From contig JBIKUD010000069.1 in assembly GCA_044347745.1 (NCBI GenBank), positions 1 to 11,508 on the forward strand: 11,508 nt of DNA, written 5' to 3'. This DNA is from JAIBBV01 sp044347745. Its GTDB lineage: Bacteria > Bdellovibrionota_C > UBA2361 > JAFLCA01. A model generated the notes under the pieces. That model was given only the letters and a program-made list of their open reading frames with translations, searched no databases and was not told where the DNA came from. Of the stretch, positions 1 through 7,074 are shown piece after piece. The position numbers and the translations under genes were made by a program. How positions within the stretch are numbered: position 1 is the stretch's first letter; every line of letters begins with the position of its first letter.

Positions 1-953
1 CGCCTTCGACAATCGTTTACGATCAGCCACGCGCGTTTCGAGTGGGAGATGAGTTTTGGGAGCCAGGTAATTTCGACGAAAAATTCATGGGGCCAATTAC
101 ACTTCGAACCGCTCTAGAAAAATCGCGGAACCTTGTGTCGGCTGACATTATTTCACGAATTGGAATTGATGCAGCAATTCAATATGCGCGCAAATTGGGT
201 ATTACCAGTAAGTTAGGGAAGAATCTTTCCCTCTCGTTAGGCAGTAGCGAAGTGACGCTCATGGAATTGGCTCGTGCATACGGGGTGTTTCCGGCTCGTG
301 GATTACTTGCTGATTCGGTGTTCATTACGAGAATTGTAGATCGCACAGGGGCTGAAATTTATAATAGTGACAAGGAACAATTTAAAACGACGCATCAGGT
401 TATTGGTGAGCAAAGTGCTTTTATTATGGCCAATCTGATGAAAGGTGTAGTTGAGCACGGCACCGGTACAAAAGTGAAAGAGCTTGGGCGTCCAGCGGCT
501 GGTAAAACCGGCACCTCTAACGATCAAATGGATGCCTGGTTTATTGGTTTCACTCCCTCGTGGGTAGGTGGAGTTTGGGTCGGTTTTGATGTGAAAAAAG
601 AAATTGGTGATAAAGAAACGGGCGGTAAAGTCGCTGCCCCTATTTTTGTTGATATCATGAAGGGGTTTTTGCAACACCAAGATGAACTCTATCTTGAGAA
701 GATGAGGCAAGAAGCGCGAGCCGAGTCCGTTAGGCTTGGCATCCCTTATACCGAACCTGAATTGCCCGCTCCGCTAGATTTTAGTGTGCCTGAAGGCGTG
801 GATCCTTTCTGGGTTAATAAAGAGAGCGGTTTATTGGCCAGCGAGGGAGAGACAGGCGCAATTCTAGAATATTTTATTAAAGGCACTGAGCCTTCTCGAA
901 CCGGAACTGAGCAAGAAGACACCAGTTCTTACCTCGAGTCCCCGGACCTCTAG
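1..953 (+). CDS. mrcA: Penicillin-binding protein 1A, C-terminal part (5' end outside window)
   Basis: Class A PBPs polymerise glycan strands and cross-link peptidoglycan stems in the periplasm while anchored in the inner membrane. Only the last 316 residues are visible; the reading frame is open from base 3 to the window edge, so the GTG at 42 is internal, not a start. The visible part is transpeptidase domain: a PBP1A-type block with W-E-P-G-N and G-P-I-T-L-R leads to the SxN motif S-R-N at 123-131, and the K-T-G-T box is at 504-515, followed by the typical D-A-W-F-I-G-F-T-P. The catalytic SxxK serine and the glycosyltransferase domain lie upstream, out of view. The C-terminal G-L-L-A and K-G-T-E-P elements and a short polar tail are normal for the family. 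The gene converges on the cyclophilin gene with 34 bp between them, where I see no clear terminator. Family assignment is secure; 1A rather than another class A type is by resemblance. Confidence 0.93.
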   Translation, partial: PSTIVYDQPRAFRVGDEFWEPGNFDEKFMGPITLRTALEKSRNLVSADIISRIGIDAAIQYARKLGITSKLGKNLSLSLGSSEVTLMELARAYGVFPARGLLADSVFITRIVDRTGAEIYNSDKEQFKTTHQVIGEQSAFIMANLMKGVVEHGTGTKVKELGRPAAGKTGTSNDQMDAWFIGFTPSWVGGVWVGFDVKKEIGDKETGGKVAAPIFVDIMKGFLQHQDELYLEKMRQEARAESVRLGIPYTEPELPAPLDFSVPEGVDPFWVNKESGLLASEGETGAILEYFIKGTEPSRTGTEQEDTSSYLESPDL

Positions 954-987
954 TGCCTGCCTCTCGCGCAATAGGCTAACCTGGACT

Positions 988-1578
988 TCAAGGATTCGCA
1001 GTGACGAATACCCGTACATCTCGAATTAAATCGCCTTTTCGCAGTTTGTATAAAACATCCATCCCTTTAATTACTTTGCCAAACACGGTGTACGACCCAT
1101 TCATATGGGGCGCTTCAGCCAAAAGCAGGTGAAATTGGCTGCCGTTAGAACGCCTCTGGGGATTAATGTAATCCGGCTGTCTCGCCATTCCTAACGTCCC
1201 TGCCTCATGGGTACGGGCGCTAAATTCAGGTGGTAAGCTCCAGCCAGGTCCTCCGCCGGCCTGTCCGTCTGGGGATCCTCCTTGAATCACGTAACCAGGA
1301 AAATAGAGGTGAAATCTTAAGTTTCGATAAAACCCGGTGTCTGCAAGATATTTAAAATTGGCAACGTGGGTGGGCGCATCTGAAGGGAATAGGTCGAGGT
1401 ATATGTTCCCTTTGCTTGTATAAATGATGGCGCTTTGAATCTTATTAAGTTCGGCTGGTGAAGGAAGTGAATAAGGGGCAGGGGCCGCCAGGCTTTGAGT
1501 GGGAGCCCAAACTGACGCGGAAAGCGCCCAGAGCATTACAATAGTGCCCCGGATCAGGTGATGAAAGCTTGGGCTCAT
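988..1578 (-). CDS. Exported cyclophilin-type peptidyl-prolyl cis-trans isomerase, catalytic arginine replaced
   Basis: A 196-residue cyclophilin fold protein. Residues 1-32 form a signal peptide (hydrophobic stretch at about 11-31, likely cleavage near S-L-A-A), so it should act in the periplasm. The family is seen in G-N-I-Y-L-D-L-F (58-64), A-P-T-H-V-A-N-F (68-75), P-G-Y-V-I-Q-G-G (94-101), G-T-L-G-M-A-R (127-133), N-G-S-Q-F (145-149) and Y-T-V-F-G-K-V (163-169). Cyclophilins normally catalyse proline isomerisation with an arginine in F-H-R; here the motif is F-H-L (Leu91, codon CTC on the minus strand at 1308-1306). The aromatic residue normally after S-Q-F is His150. The glutamine of I-Q-G-G is kept. 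The ATG is supported by AAGGAGGA at 1588-1595, nine bases upstream. The gene is monocistronic in this window. It may be a weak isomerase or a proline-binding chaperone; loss of activity is inferred. Confidence 0.9.
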   Translation of the reverse strand: MSPSFHHLIRGTIVMLWALSASVWAPTQSLAAPAPYSLPSPAELNKIQSAIIYTSKGNIYLDLFPSDAPTHVANFKYLADTGFYRNLRFHLYFPGYVIQGGSPDGQAGGGPGWSLPPEFSARTHEAGTLGMARQPDYINPQRRSNGSQFHLLLAEAPHMNGSYTVFGKVIKGMDVLYKLRKGDLIRDVRVFVTANP

Positions 1579-1626
1579 GAAAGCTAATCCTCCTTATTGG
1601 GGGACATAATCCGTAACAGGTGCTCC

Positions 1627-1635
1627 AGTATACCA
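1627..1635 (-). promoter_or_regulatory. Candidate extended -10 promoter of the cyclophilin gene
   Basis: On the minus strand this reads TGGTATACT: a TGn extension plus TATACT, five of six matches to the sigma-70 -10 hexamer. No good -35 hexamer sits 16-18 bases upstream, as is common for extended -10 promoters. Transcription would begin near 1620 and give a leader of about 40 bases that contains the strong Shine-Dalgarno site. Sequence resemblance only. Confidence 0.45.
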
Positions 1636-1681
1636 ATTTACAGCCCGGCAAAATACGGCTAACTTATTGTTTTGTTTTAGG

Positions 1682-1760
1682 GCGCGTAATTAAATGAAGG
1701 TGTGACGAAGTAGCAGCTTTCAGATTGTTTCGGCGTAGTCGCCTACATTTAATTACGCGC
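1682..1760. repeat. Long inverted repeat between divergent genes (15-bp perfect arms)
   Basis: The left arm GCGCGTAATTAAATG (1682-1696) is the exact reverse complement of the right arm at 1746-1760. After one A/A mismatch pairing continues with AGG/CCT (1698-1700 with 1742-1744 region), about 18 of 19 positions. The 49-base spacer holds a smaller hairpin, GGCG-TAGT-CGCC at 1732-1743, which competes with the inner end of the long stem. There is no U-tract on either strand, so it does not look like an intrinsic terminator. It lies between the divergent starts of the cyclophilin (1578) and the vWA gene (1790), in the presumed leader or promoter region of the latter. Possible identities: a structured 5' leader, a small RNA, a miniature inverted-repeat element, or a protein-binding dyad. 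I saw no clear target-site duplication and no second copy in the window. Confidence 0.85.
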
Positions 1761-1789
1761 TCTTATAAGGTCCGCCTTTTTGGAGCGGC

Positions 1790-4045
1790 GTGAGCACTTA
1801 CATGCACATTCGATTCTTTTTGACTCGTTGGATTTTTATCGTCGCCACGCTCGTTTTGGGTGTGAGTCCTGTCTTTGCTCAGCAACGCGAACTTAAAACA
1901 GATACAGTTGAAAAGGTGGATGCCGTTTTGTTGCTGGACGCTTCTGGCTCGATGCGCCTTACTGATCCTCAAAAGCTTAGAGAGGAGGGCGCTAAGTTAT
2001 TTATCCAGTTTCTTAAACCCGGCGACCGTTTAGCTATTATTGCGTTCGACCAAGAATCACGCGTAATTCGACCCCTTTCCGATTATCAGCGTGAGCAGGG
2101 GGATAGTATTACCAAAAACATTTCGGATGTGGGCAATTCTGGTGAGTACACTGACCTTTTGACAGGAATTAAAGCAGCGAAAGAGTTGCTTGAAGCAGAC
2201 CTACGTCCTGATGCCAATCCGGTAATCGTGTTGTTATCTGACGGAAAAATGGATCCGCCACCAGCCTTTGGTAGCCCCATGCTCAGAACCACCGATTTGA
2301 TGAATAATTATATGCCTGAGCTCAAGGCAAAAAATATTAAAGTGCATACTCTGGCATTTAGCGAACAAGCGGACAAAGAGTTGCTGCAACAAATAGCCCT
2401 TTCAACCGAAGGCACACATTGGTTCACCCCAAATGCGGAAAAGGTGCACGAATCGTATGCAGATCTCTTTTTGGTGGTAAAAAAGCCCCAAATGTTACCC
2501 CTGACGGCGAAGGGGTTTCGTATTGATGCTAATATCGAAGAGGCCACATTCTACGTGAATCGAGAAGATGGTGGTGACATGCAGGTGCGCTCTCCATCTG
2601 GAAAACTGTATAGCTCCACCGATCACCCCGCTGAAATTAAATGGTTTCGGGGGCAAAAATTTGATGTCGTTACCATTTTAAAGCCAGAAGTTGGAGATTG
2701 GAGGGTTGAGGGGCTTGTTTCGAGTGAGGGTTTTGCCACAGTCCTGACTAACCTTAAACTGGTCACCGATTGGCCGGCGTCTATTAATGTTGGCAATCCA
2801 GTATTGCTGCAAGCAAGGTTATATGAAGCTGACAAGCCGGTGGTACTGCCTGAAATGTCGGGCACTACACGTTTTGCTGCTCAGATTATCCCTACAGACC
2901 GAGTCTCAGAGCCAATCTTAAGGGAAGGACTTTACGATGATGGCACCCACGGAGATAAAATTGCTCGCGACGGTATTTTTTCTTATTCAATAACCTTTGA
3001 TGAGCCGGGAGAGCGCCGTCTCCAAATAGTGGCCAACGCACCTACATTTGAGCGGCGCCAGCAAATCTTGTTCCGTGTTAAACCCCGCATTATTGAACTG
3101 ACTGTTTCGGACGAGGAGAGCGAGGGCGGCCATGCAAATGGTCACGGCGGCACTGGTCACAAGGCAGCCCACGATTCTGCGGCATCAGAGGAACATGCAG
3201 CTTCCTCTGCTCATACGTCAGACCACGCTGATGACCCACACTCAGATTCAGCGGCACCCGAAGCCTCAGACAAGGAAGAAAAGAAGGCTGAAGCAGAAAA
3301 AATTCTTCGCGGACGTTATTTCTTGGCTGAGTTAAGCAGCGAGGCCTCTTCGTTAAAAGAAATTGAAGTTAAGATTGTAGCAATTGATAAAAATCGTAAG
3401 CGCTTTGTGCTACCCACGGTTTCGGTTGGTGAAGGTGTCTATCGTGCTCCGGCAGCTGGTTTGCCCCATGATGGGTTGTACGAGGTACAAGCAAACCTAA
3501 GCGCTGAAAGAAAGCGCAGCAAAATAAAAGAAGAAAGTAATAAAATTACCTTTGAGAAAATAGCACCCGTTGATGGCGAGGATGAAGTACAGATTGTTGT
3601 TGAGAAGAAACCACCTGAGAAAGAGTCTCCTATCCTGCCGCTTATTCTGCTTTCTATAATTAACATAGGCGCAGGAGCAGTCAGTTTTGTATTACTAAAA
3701 AAGGCCCAGGGACAGGCGTCGTTCTCTGTTCCTGAATTCGCCCCTCTTACCGATGTAGAGGAGGTAGTGGCTCACCTTGAGGGAGTGAGTACCCAAACAG
3801 AAATTGATCTAAATAATCCAAGGTTCTCTGAAGAATCTGTGCCTAAGCTCACTATGAAAGAAGCGCCGGCTGCGAGTGCTGATAGTGCAGCACAAAAACC
3901 AGCTGTGGCTGGAGACGCGCCAGCCGAAGAAGAAAATGCTGCTCCTGCCGAAGCCGAGGCTACAGGTGGGGCGAGTTCTGAAGAGGCTCCGGCTGCTGAG
4001 GCGCCTCCTGCTGAAGATGCTGCAAAAGAAGAAGAGGGGAAATAG
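1790..4045 (+). CDS. vWA-domain single-span membrane protein with His-rich linker and acidic cytoplasmic tail
   Basis: A 751-residue exported protein of unknown role. A signal peptide (hydrophobic at about 14-28) probably ends at V-F-A, residue 30. A von Willebrand A domain spans about 43-230 with an intact metal-ion-dependent adhesion site: D-A-S-G-S (50-54), Thr121 and Asp151 in S-D-G-K. Two beta-rich regions follow, about 243-325 and 330-432; the second has the D-D-G-T-H-G-D...D-G-I-F-S element (383-398) found in many bacterial surface proteins. A His/Asp/Glu/Ser-rich linker (441-500, eight His in 448-484) leads to another beta-like domain (506-592). A single transmembrane helix (about 613-636, then K-K) precedes an acidic Ala/Pro/Glu-rich tail to the end. 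Predicted topology: N-terminal part periplasmic, tail cytoplasmic. No cysteine is present. The GTG at 1790 has GGAG at 1782-1785 with a short spacer; ATG at 1802 is the alternative, and both keep the signal peptide. It is first in a cluster with the next two genes. Domain calls are firm, function is not known. Confidence 0.9.
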   Translation: MSTYMHIRFFLTRWIFIVATLVLGVSPVFAQQRELKTDTVEKVDAVLLLDASGSMRLTDPQKLREEGAKLFIQFLKPGDRLAIIAFDQESRVIRPLSDYQREQGDSITKNISDVGNSGEYTDLLTGIKAAKELLEADLRPDANPVIVLLSDGKMDPPPAFGSPMLRTTDLMNNYMPELKAKNIKVHTLAFSEQADKELLQQIALSTEGTHWFTPNAEKVHESYADLFLVVKKPQMLPLTAKGFRIDANIEEATFYVNREDGGDMQVRSPSGKLYSSTDHPAEIKWFRGQKFDVVTILKPEVGDWRVEGLVSSEGFATVLTNLKLVTDWPASINVGNPVLLQARLYEADKPVVLPEMSGTTRFAAQIIPTDRVSEPILREGLYDDGTHGDKIARDGIFSYSITFDEPGERRLQIVANAPTFERRQQILFRVKPRIIELTVSDEESEGGHANGHGGTGHKAAHDSAASEEHAASSAHTSDHADDPHSDSAAPEASDKEEKKAEAEKILRGRYFLAELSSEASSLKEIEVKIVAIDKNRKRFVLPTVSVGEGVYRAPAAGLPHDGLYEVQANLSAERKRSKIKEESNKITFEKIAPVDGEDEVQIVVEKKPPEKESPILPLILLSIINIGAGAVSFVLLKKAQGQASFSVPEFAPLTDVEEVVAHLEGVSTQTEIDLNNPRFSEESVPKLTMKEAPAASADSAAQKPAVAGDAPAEEENAAPAEAEATGGASSEEAPAAEAPPAEDAAKEEEGK

Positions 4046-4054
4046 GGTGCTCGT

Positions 4055-4747
4055 ATGGCATTAATTATTACGATTGCGCTCATAGAAGTGGCTTTAATTG
4101 CCGGTGGACTCTTTTTTTTCGTAAAAAAATCGGCCGGTGGCGGTGGGGGACAAGCGCTCACTATCTTAAAAGAGCAGCATGATAAAGTTGAAAGTTTACG
4201 AGTAAAGCTTGAAGAATTGTATGCCGCACTTGTCGAGGTGCCGAGTGTTGCCGGCAAAGTTCAAGATGTTCGTCGTTTGCAAGATGCAGTGAAGGCTGAG
4301 CGTGGCCGTATTACTATCACCCAGGCTGAGCTTGAAACCATAGAAACGCGACTTCGCGAGCTTGAGGAAATTGAACGCGAGCTTGAGGCGAGCGGCATAG
4401 AAACGAAAGAAGAGCTTAATATCCTTAAGAAGAAGGAAAAAGAGCTTGCCAATAAAAACGAAGCGCTTCGTAATCAAATTGCCACATCTTCGCAGCAAAT
4501 TGAGCAGTTGCTTGGCCAAATTGAAGCAAGTGCTCAAGTCAAAGAGCAAGTTCAGGCAATGAAGACTGAGCTGATTCAATCTGAACAGAAAATTACCGAG
4601 ATACTTATTCAGATTGAGCAAGGTAATGATCAATATTTCCTATTGAAGCAGCGCTATGATGCGCTCGATATCGAATACGCTCAGCTCTATGAAAAGTTCT
4701 CAGAAGCTGAAGCTATGATGGGCCAGAATAAGCCCAAGGAAGAATAG
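4055..4747 (+). CDS. Membrane-anchored coiled-coil protein, function unknown
   Basis: I do not recognise this 230-residue protein. It has an N-terminal transmembrane helix (about 2-23) followed by K-K and a five-glycine linker (28-32 region). A long Glu/Gln/Lys/Leu-rich segment, about 36-218, shows hydrophobic residues at coiled-coil spacing, with a possible break near 112-116 (A-S-G-I-E). Lysines just after the helix suggest the coiled coil is cytoplasmic, by the positive-inside rule. It starts nine bases after the stop of the vWA gene, with AGGG at 4044-4047 as ribosome site, so the two are almost certainly co-transcribed and may be translationally coupled. Both partners have a single span and a cytoplasmic C-terminal part, so a direct contact between the coiled coil and the acidic tail of the vWA protein is a plausible guess. 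It could also be a scaffold for the glycosyltransferase encoded next. The ORF is convincing; no enzymatic motif is visible. Confidence 0.85.
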   Translation: MALIITIALIEVALIAGGLFFFVKKSAGGGGGQALTILKEQHDKVESLRVKLEELYAALVEVPSVAGKVQDVRRLQDAVKAERGRITITQAELETIETRLRELEEIERELEASGIETKEELNILKKKEKELANKNEALRNQIATSSQQIEQLLGQIEASAQVKEQVQAMKTELIQSEQKITEILIQIEQGNDQYFLLKQRYDALDIEYAQLYEKFSEAEAMMGQNKPKEE

Positions 4748-4765
4748 CTTCAGTGGTATACATAT

Positions 4766-7021
4766 GTGGAACTGCGTCGCCCGTTGCTTATGAAGCAGAA
4801 TAAAGCTCGTCATATTTGTATTGTGACCCCCGACATTATTGGCCCAGTGCGTAATGGTGGAATAGGCACCCATTGTTATTATCTTGCCCTGGAGTGGGCG
4901 AGGCGCGCTGACACCAAGGTCTCGGTGCTGTTTACGGGGCCCTATGAACAGGGAACCAAAGCAGAGATGGTGGCTTGGTATCAGCAGTATGGCATTGAGT
5001 ATTTGGATCTTGATGATACCCCCGCCTGCACATTTGTTCGCCATGGTTGTGAGTGGTTCGTTGATCATGCACTTCGAATAAAGGAATTTTTGGCTACGCG
5101 TGAATTTAGCCAAGTGCATTTTCAGGATTGGAAAGCGAATGGGTTTGCCTGTGTGCAAGCCAAACGAACAGGAAGAGCATTCCAGAAGACGCTGCTGACG
5201 GTGACTTTGCATTCTTCGAGTCAATGGGTGCGAGAGGGAATGAAGACTTGGGCACAAAATCCAGCGCAAGACGTCATGCTTGATTATTGCGAACGTTACG
5301 TTGCTGCCTTTGCTGATGTAGTGCTTAGTCCCTCCACATATATGCTTGATTGGGCTGAGTCCAAGGGATGGAAACTTACGGCCCAGCGCCAAGTGATACC
5401 TTATTGTTTTGACCAAAAAGTGAAACACGAAGCAGCGGATAGTTTGCGACAGGTTGACCTCTCGCATCTTATATTCTTCGGGCGCCTCGAAACCCGTAAA
5501 GGCTTAGAGCTCTTCACTGCTGGCCTTGAGCGAGTGGTGCGTGCAAACCCTGACCACGGAATAAAAAAAGTGACCTTCCTTGGGAAGATTGGAAATACCC
5601 AATTTGGGTATGATGCTGGTGTGCATTTAAATTCCGTGCAGCGCTTTCTTGGGCAACACAATATTCAAGTAAATGTGGTGACTCAATTATCTTCTCTGGA
5701 CGCAAATCGCTTCCTAAAGGAGACGCGCGGAGTCGTTTTTATTTGCTCTCTTCAGGACAATTATCCCTTTACGGTTATTGAATGTCTTGAGAATCAGGTG
5801 CCATTTATAGCAGCGAAAACTGGTGGAATTCCTGAGTTGGTGCATGAAGCAGCGCTCTTTAATCCCACTTTGGGTGAAATGGCTTTAGCCATCACGCAGC
5901 GAGCGAAGCATCTTGAAGCCTGTGTTTCTAAATATGATGGCAAAAAAGCGCGCGAATCGTGGAACAAACTACTGGATCTTGGAGAAGTGCCAACTATATG
6001 TGAGCAAAAAGTTGCTCCTAAGGTGTCTATCTGTGTCGCATATTTTAACTATGGAAAATACCTGCCGCAGCTTCTTCGTTCTTTAGCCGAGAGCCAGTAT
6101 GCAAATTTTGAGGTCGTCGCCGTAGACGATGGTAGCACTGATACAGAGTCCGTCCGCGTTTTTGAGCAAATGCGTTTGCTTTATGAAGCTCGAGGATGGA
6201 AGTTTTTCTCTAAAGAAAACGAGGGAATTGGAGCTACTCGCAATTATGCCGCGTCAAAGGCTTCGGGTGATTTTGTTATTTTCATGGATGCCGATAACCT
6301 CGCTGCTCCTGGAATGATTGAAGCGTTTGTTGCTGGTATGCAGACTTCGCAGTGCGACTGTTTAACTTGCCACTTTACAGCATTTAATGGAGATGTTGAG
6401 CCAGAAACACAGCTCGCACCGATTTATGGCTACACACCCATCGGTCCCTGTATTGAAATTGGGCCGATAGCCAATGTATTTGGAGACGCTAATTTTTGCA
6501 TTAAGCGCAGTGTTTTTGAGGCACTTGGTGGGTTTGGGACTGATAGAACTACTTCATATGAAGATTATGAGTTTTTGGCTCGTTTAGCTCTTTCTGGTTA
6601 TGCACTAGATGTAATTCCAGAGTCTCTTTTCTTTTATAGGCACCTTGAGGGGGGATTTTCACGGATGACCCACATTGTGGCAAACCAGCAACGTGTGATT
6701 TCCACTTTTATAAAACAGGTAAACAAACTCGATGCTCATAGACTCTTTAACGTTCTCTTAACCCCACTTTCAAAGCAAGTTGAGAGGTTTACTGAAGAAG
6801 TTCGTGTGTTGCATGCCGAACGAGCCGAATTGCAGCGTCAATTGACTGAAACACGTCGGCTGCTTTCGTGTTATGATCGCTTTGGTTATCGCTCAACAAC
6901 GAAGGTCTTAAATTTTCTCGATTCACTACCTGCACTAAAATATGCGCTGCGCGATTTCGTCAGGGCGGTTTTGCGCGCTGGACGTTGGGCGCTGCGTTTG
7001 GGCAGTCGGAAAAATTATTAG
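4766..7021 (+). CDS. Two-domain glycosyltransferase: N-terminal GT4, C-terminal GT2
   Basis: A 751-residue cytoplasmic protein that joins two sugar-transferase folds. Residues about 15-400 are a GT-B, family 4-type domain: G-G-I-G-T-H (31-36) in the N-terminal half, F-G-R-L-E-T-R-K-G (238-246) at the nucleotide-sugar site, and an acid-x7-Glu element (Asp331, Glu339) followed by G-G-I-P-E-L-V (353-359). Residues about 418-650 are a GT-A, family 2 domain: V-S-I-C-V-A-Y-F-N (420-428), D-D-G-S-T-D (454-459), G-A-T-R-N-Y-A (489-495), the metal-binding D-A-D (508-510) and a likely catalytic acid in Y-E-D-Y-E (598-602). A short heptad-like helix (about 672-700) and an Arg-rich amphipathic end (728-751) could attach it to the membrane. 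Such proteins build surface polysaccharide or glycosylate proteins; the sugars cannot be told from sequence. It starts 18 bases after the coiled-coil gene. GTG 4766 has no clear ribosome site; ATG 4790 (residue 9) is an equally good start just before the first strand. Confidence 0.92.
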   Translation: MELRRPLLMKQNKARHICIVTPDIIGPVRNGGIGTHCYYLALEWARRADTKVSVLFTGPYEQGTKAEMVAWYQQYGIEYLDLDDTPACTFVRHGCEWFVDHALRIKEFLATREFSQVHFQDWKANGFACVQAKRTGRAFQKTLLTVTLHSSSQWVREGMKTWAQNPAQDVMLDYCERYVAAFADVVLSPSTYMLDWAESKGWKLTAQRQVIPYCFDQKVKHEAADSLRQVDLSHLIFFGRLETRKGLELFTAGLERVVRANPDHGIKKVTFLGKIGNTQFGYDAGVHLNSVQRFLGQHNIQVNVVTQLSSLDANRFLKETRGVVFICSLQDNYPFTVIECLENQVPFIAAKTGGIPELVHEAALFNPTLGEMALAITQRAKHLEACVSKYDGKKARESWNKLLDLGEVPTICEQKVAPKVSICVAYFNYGKYLPQLLRSLAESQYANFEVVAVDDGSTDTESVRVFEQMRLLYEARGWKFFSKENEGIGATRNYAASKASGDFVIFMDADNLAAPGMIEAFVAGMQTSQCDCLTCHFTAFNGDVEPETQLAPIYGYTPIGPCIEIGPIANVFGDANFCIKRSVFEALGGFGTDRTTSYEDYEFLARLALSGYALDVIPESLFFYRHLEGGFSRMTHIVANQQRVISTFIKQVNKLDAHRLFNVLLTPLSKQVERFTEEVRVLHAERAELQRQLTETRRLLSCYDRFGYRSTTKVLNFLDSLPALKYALRDFVRAVLRAGRWALRLGSRKNY

Positions 7022-7074
7022 TTCACCGCCCACAAGCGTAGCTCTTCCCGCGACGAGGGGCTCATAAGCAGATG

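Noticed and set aside
303..710. 135-codon minus-strand frame
   Set aside because: It lies entirely opposite the conserved transpeptidase domain of PBP1A, including its K-T-G-T box.
1682..1760. The inverted repeat as an integron attC site
   Set aside because: The core-site sequences at the arm ends are missing and there is no integrase or cassette gene nearby.
3772..4257. 161-codon Ala/Ser-rich frame on the minus strand
   Set aside because: It is the mirror of the Ala/Pro/Glu-rich tail of the vWA protein; biased codons such as GCN and GAA remove stops from the opposite strand.
4196..4633. 145-codon Leu/Phe-rich minus-strand frame that looks like membrane helices
   Set aside because: It is the reverse of Glu/Lys/Gln-rich coiled-coil codons, which read as Leu/Phe on the other strand.
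4700..5467. 255-codon open frame on the minus strand opposite the glycosyltransferase gene
   Set aside because: The plus strand here encodes clear GT4 motifs continuous with the rest of the protein, and the minus-strand translation shows no domain and spans the junction of two genes.
1790..7021. The vWA protein and the glycosyltransferase are both exactly 751 residues
   Set aside because: The sequences and domains are unrelated, so the equal length is coincidence.
7022..7074. Possible bidirectional terminator between the glycosyltransferase and priA
   Set aside because: I found no GC stem followed by a T-run on either strand; the same holds for the 954-987 gap.
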